Source: JAQUVS01 sp964389735 (GTDB lineage Bacteria; Bacillota_I; Bacilli_A; RF39; UBA660). From it: a stretch of DNA of 6,641 nt. Positions 4,058-6,641 of this stretch are shown here, one piece after another (the first letter of the stretch is position 1; each line of letters begins with the position of its first letter). Made by a program: the position numbers and the translations under genes. The stretch covers positions 1-6,641 of the forward strand of contig CAYMEJ010000046.1 of the NCBI GenBank assembly GCA_964389735.1, given 5' to 3'. Below the pieces are notes generated by a model. That model saw only the letters and a program-made list of their open reading frames with translations. It did no database searches and had not been told where the DNA came from.

Positions 4058-6432
4058 TATTTATCTCTTAATTGTGCATTACACTTAGTAGTAACTTCAC
4101 TTATTATTTTATTAAATACTTCCATTACTTCTTCATCACTAAGTGTTTTAGAAGGATCAGTAAATGTAAGTGAGAATGCTATTGATTTTTCATCTTCTCC
4201 TACATTATCTCCTTCATATACATCAAATACATCTATATTACTTAATAATCGTCCACCTGATTTTCTTATTTGGTCCATTAAAGTAGATGCTGTTACATCC
4301 TTCTTAACAACAAATGCTAAATCCTTAGATATTTCTGGATACTTATTAGCTTCCTTATATTTAATTGTTTTAATATCTTTAGACATTAATTTAGTCATAG
4401 ATAATTCTACTACAAAGATTTCATCTTTCATTAAACTAGGATGAACTCTACCTATTATACCAACTTCTTCTCTATCTACACAAATAGAAGCACTCATTCC
4501 AGGATGCATATTAGGTAATTCATTAACAGTAAATGAATATCTATTTTTAAATCCTAAATAATTAAGGAAGTTTTCTATAATACCTTTTACTAAATAAAAA
4601 TCTACTCTTATGTTATTAGAATTCCAATTATTAGAAATATAGTTACCTTTCATTAAAATAGCAACCTTTTGATCTTCAGTATAATTAACATCATAAGTTT
4701 TACTAATCTCATATAATAAAACATCATTAACTTTTCTTGCTTTATTATATTCATATGTATTAATTAAAGAAGGAATAATACTAGTTCTAATAACTGATTT
4801 ATCAGTACTCATTGGATTAGGTAATACTAAATTTTCCTTATTATCATATTTAAATGTTTTTGCCATATCTGGACTAGTTAAAGTATAAGTCTTACATTCA
4901 TTTAATCCTAATGAACGTAAACGTTTACTTATCATCTTACGATATTTAACATCTCCTATATATTGACCTTTTCTAATAGGAATAGAAGGTAAAGTAGATA
5001 TTAAATTATGATATCCATATAATCTACCAATTTCTTCTGCTATATCATTAACATTAGGATCAATATCTAATCTACGATTAGGTATTGTAACAGTAAAACT
5101 ATCATTATTTAATTCATATGGAAAACTTAATCTATTAAGCTCTATTTCCATATCTTTAGTACTTATTGTAATACCTAACATCTTATTAATATCATTTGCA
5201 GTAAATTTTACTACTTTAGGAGTCTTATCAATATTATCATGTAGAACCATTCCAGTTAAAACTTTTGCATTAGCATATTTTTCTAATAAATGACATGCTC
5301 TTAAAATAGCTTTATTAGTATATTCATAATTTAAACCTTTTCCATATCTAATAGAAGCTTCACTTCTTAAATCTAAATTATTTGCAGTATATCTAATACT
5401 TGTAGCATCAAATATAGCACTTTCTATTAAAATAGTTTTTGTATTACTATCAACATCAGTATTCTTACCACCCATAACTCCTGCTATACAAACAGGTTTA
5501 TTACCATCAGTAATAACAATATCAGAATTAGTTAAAACTCTTTCCTTATCATCTAATGTAGTAATTACTTCACCTTCAATTGCATCTCTTACTAATATTT
5601 CGTTTCCTAATTTATCTTTATCAAAGAAATGCATTGGTTGACCATATTCAAGCATTACATAATTAGAAATATCTACTACATTATTAATTGGTCTCATACC
5701 TGCAGCAGTAAGTCTCTTTTTAATAAAATCAGGAGATTCTTTTATTTCAATATCAGTAACCATTTTAGCTAAATAATATGGACACTTTTCTGTTTGTACT
5801 TTTAATGTAAAATGAGAATTAATACTATCACTTATTTCATTAAAATTATCTTCTGGTAATTCTACCTTTTTATTTAATATAGATGCTATTTCATATGCAA
5901 AACCAATATGATAATAACAATCATTATTACGATGTTTATGAACATCTAATTCATATAAAGTATCATCAAGTCCTAGATATTCTAAAGGATCTTCTCCTAT
6001 TGGAGCATCATTATCCATTTCATGTATACCTTTATTATAATTTTCATCAGTCTTTTCTTCTAAACCTAATTCAAATAATGCGCACATCATACCATTAGAT
6101 TCTACTCCACGTATTTTACCTACTTTTATTTCGAAATCTCCAGGTAAAATAGCACCAGGTAATGCTACAATTACTTTTATACCTTCTCTAGCATTAGGAG
6201 CACCACATACAATTTGAATTTCTTCTTTTCCAATATTAACTTTACAAACATGTAAATGATCACTATCAGGATGATTAACACATGAGACAATAGTACCTAT
6301 TACTAAATGATCAATATGATTAGTAATTACTTTTTCTACATTAACACCAGCTTTTGTAACTTTAACAGCTAATTCTTTTAAATCTTCATCTTTTAAATCA
6401 ACATAATCTTTAACCCAATTTAAACTAATCAT
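4057..6432 (-). CDS. pheT: Phenylalanyl-tRNA synthetase beta subunit PheT
   Basis: Non-catalytic subunit of the alpha2-beta2 enzyme that charges tRNA-Phe; it binds tRNA and edits mischarged Tyr-tRNA. Domains seen in order (791 residues): N-terminal MISLNWVKDYVDL; EMAP/OB tRNA-binding domain about 40-150 (HPDSDHLHVCKV, IVCGAPNAREG, GVESNGMMCALFELGL); B3/B4 editing domain about 210-395 (GQPMHFFD with His268, GVMGG 318-322, ILIESAIF with Glu337, SEAS with Ala359); B5 domain about 405-475 (PNRRLDIDPNVNDIAEEIGR); pseudo-catalytic core about 480-690; FDX-ACB anticodon-binding domain about 695-791 (YPEISKDLAFVV). Length is normal. I chose the ATG at 6432 over an upstream TTG at 6456, because MISLNW is where PheT proteins begin and the longer form would overlap pheS by 23 bases. 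AAAGGA lies 11 bases upstream. The gene starts one base after the pheS stop. An odd feature is RYGKGLN (362-368), where RFE(R/K)GxD is usual. Confidence 0.98.
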   Translation of the reverse strand: MISLNWVKDYVDLKDEDLKELAVKVTKAGVNVEKVITNHIDHLVIGTIVSCVNHPDSDHLHVCKVNIGKEEIQIVCGAPNAREGIKVIVALPGAILPGDFEIKVGKIRGVESNGMMCALFELGLEEKTDENYNKGIHEMDNDAPIGEDPLEYLGLDDTLYELDVHKHRNNDCYYHIGFAYEIASILNKKVELPEDNFNEISDSINSHFTLKVQTEKCPYYLAKMVTDIEIKESPDFIKKRLTAAGMRPINNVVDISNYVMLEYGQPMHFFDKDKLGNEILVRDAIEGEVITTLDDKERVLTNSDIVITDGNKPVCIAGVMGGKNTDVDSNTKTILIESAIFDATSIRYTANNLDLRSEASIRYGKGLNYEYTNKAILRACHLLEKYANAKVLTGMVLHDNIDKTPKVVKFTANDINKMLGITISTKDMEIELNRLSFPYELNNDSFTVTIPNRRLDIDPNVNDIAEEIGRLYGYHNLISTLPSIPIRKGQYIGDVKYRKMISKRLRSLGLNECKTYTLTSPDMAKTFKYDNKENLVLPNPMSTDKSVIRTSIIPSLINTYEYNKARKVNDVLLYEISKTYDVNYTEDQKVAILMKGNYISNNWNSNNIRVDFYLVKGIIENFLNYLGFKNRYSFTVNELPNMHPGMSASICVDREEVGIIGRVHPSLMKDEIFVVELSMTKLMSKDIKTIKYKEANKYPEISKDLAFVVKKDVTASTLMDQIRKSGGRLLSNIDVFDVYEGDNVGEDEKSIAFSLTFTDPSKTLSDEEVMEVFNKIISEVTTKCNAQLRDK

Positions 6433-6433
6433 A

Positions 6434-6641
6434 TTACTCAGCATCCTTTCTATCAAATACTTTTGTCTCTCTTAAATCTGTTTGGTAAAATGTTCTAATA
6501 TCATTAATACCATATTTTAACATTGCTAATCTTTCAGCACCAAAACCAAATGCAAATCCAGTCCATACTTCAGGATCATAACCACAATTTCTTAAAACAT
6601 TAGGATGAACCATACCTGCTCCGGATACGGTGATCCAACCG
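6434..6641 (-). CDS. pheS: Phenylalanyl-tRNA synthetase alpha subunit PheS, C-terminal 68 codons (cut by window edge)
   Basis: The catalytic subunit joins phenylalanine to tRNA-Phe using ATP. Only its C-terminus lies in the window. Seen: GWITVSGAGMVHPNVL, then CGYDPEVWTGFAFGFGAER and LAMLKYGINDIRTFYQTDLR. This includes class II synthetase motif 3 (GFAFGFGAERLAML) with its invariant arginine, which binds ATP. The end (RETKVFDRKDAE) is complete with a TAA stop at 6434-6436. The stop lies one base before the pheT ATG (TAATATG), so the subunits are co-translated, as usual for pheST. The start, promoter and any T-box leader lie outside the window. No frameshift or missing residue is visible in the part present. 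Confidence 0.98.
   Translation of the reverse strand, partial: GWITVSGAGMVHPNVLRNCGYDPEVWTGFAFGFGAERLAMLKYGINDIRTFYQTDLRETKVFDRKDAE
6444..6449 (-). promoter_or_regulatory. Shine-Dalgarno site deciding the pheT start
   Basis: AAAGGA inside the last codons of pheS, 11 bases before the ATG at 6432. The spacing is a little long, but an ATG at 6444 begins inside this site and is too close. This supports 6432 as the start. Confidence 0.55.

Noticed and set aside
5883..6098. 71-codon plus-strand open frame opposite pheT
   Set aside because: His/Tyr/Asn-rich shadow inside the PheT tRNA-binding region, with no start signal.
6433..6456. PheT start at the upstream TTG, adding MIERMLSN
   Set aside because: It would overlap pheS by 23 bases, uses a rare start codon, and family members begin at the MISLNW block.
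6434..6641. T-box riboswitch controlling pheST
   Set aside because: Such a leader would lie upstream of pheS, outside the window; nothing of it can be seen.

Overview
The window is a very AT-rich stretch of bacterial chromosome that looks like a low-GC, spore-forming Firmicute (Bacilli side). The reasons are strong Gram-positive Shine-Dalgarno sites (AGGAGGA, GAGGGG, AAGGAG), a small acid-soluble spore protein gene (sspI), and the company of ysgA, sspI, pheS and pheT, which I recall as neighbours in Bacillus. The proteins are rich in Lys, Asn and Ile. Trp is encoded by TGG wherever I checked, and one gene ends in TGA, so nothing suggests the mycoplasma code. A lineage of uncultured gut Bacilli with reduced genomes would fit, but that is inference.

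Layout from right to left, the direction in which most genes are read: the end of pheS (6434-6641, minus), then pheT (4057-6432, minus), the two subunits of phenylalanyl-tRNA synthetase. Converging on pheT is sspI (3832-4047, plus). One 11-bp hairpin with U-tracts on both sides lies between and over the two gene ends and can terminate both. An 88-base divergent spacer (3744-3831) holds a possible forespore (sigma-G type) promoter for sspI and an AT-rich promoter region for the leftward genes.

From 3743 leftward runs a tight six-gene minus-strand cluster: a YgjP-like zinc metallopeptidase, an unrecognised 184-residue protein, the TrmH-family RNA methyltransferase YsgA, the 30S maturation factor RimM, the tRNA m1G37 methyltransferase TrmD, and an unrecognised 153-residue protein. 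Gaps are at most 17 bases, and ysgA/rimM and rimM/trmD overlap by one base (TAATG). The cluster ends in an AT-rich hairpin and U-tract at about 134-160. To its left a separate minus-strand gene begins. Only its first 28 codons are in the window, but they encode a clear type IV prepilin/pseudopilin N-terminus.

Functionally this is a translation block (tRNA charging, tRNA methylation, ribosome maturation, an RNA methyltransferase) with a spore gene inserted and a pilin-type gene beside it. There is no tRNA or rRNA gene, insertion sequence, CRISPR array or phage gene that I can see. The main unknowns are the two uncharacterised proteins embedded in the RNA-modification operon. No non-coding stretch exceeds 90 bases.
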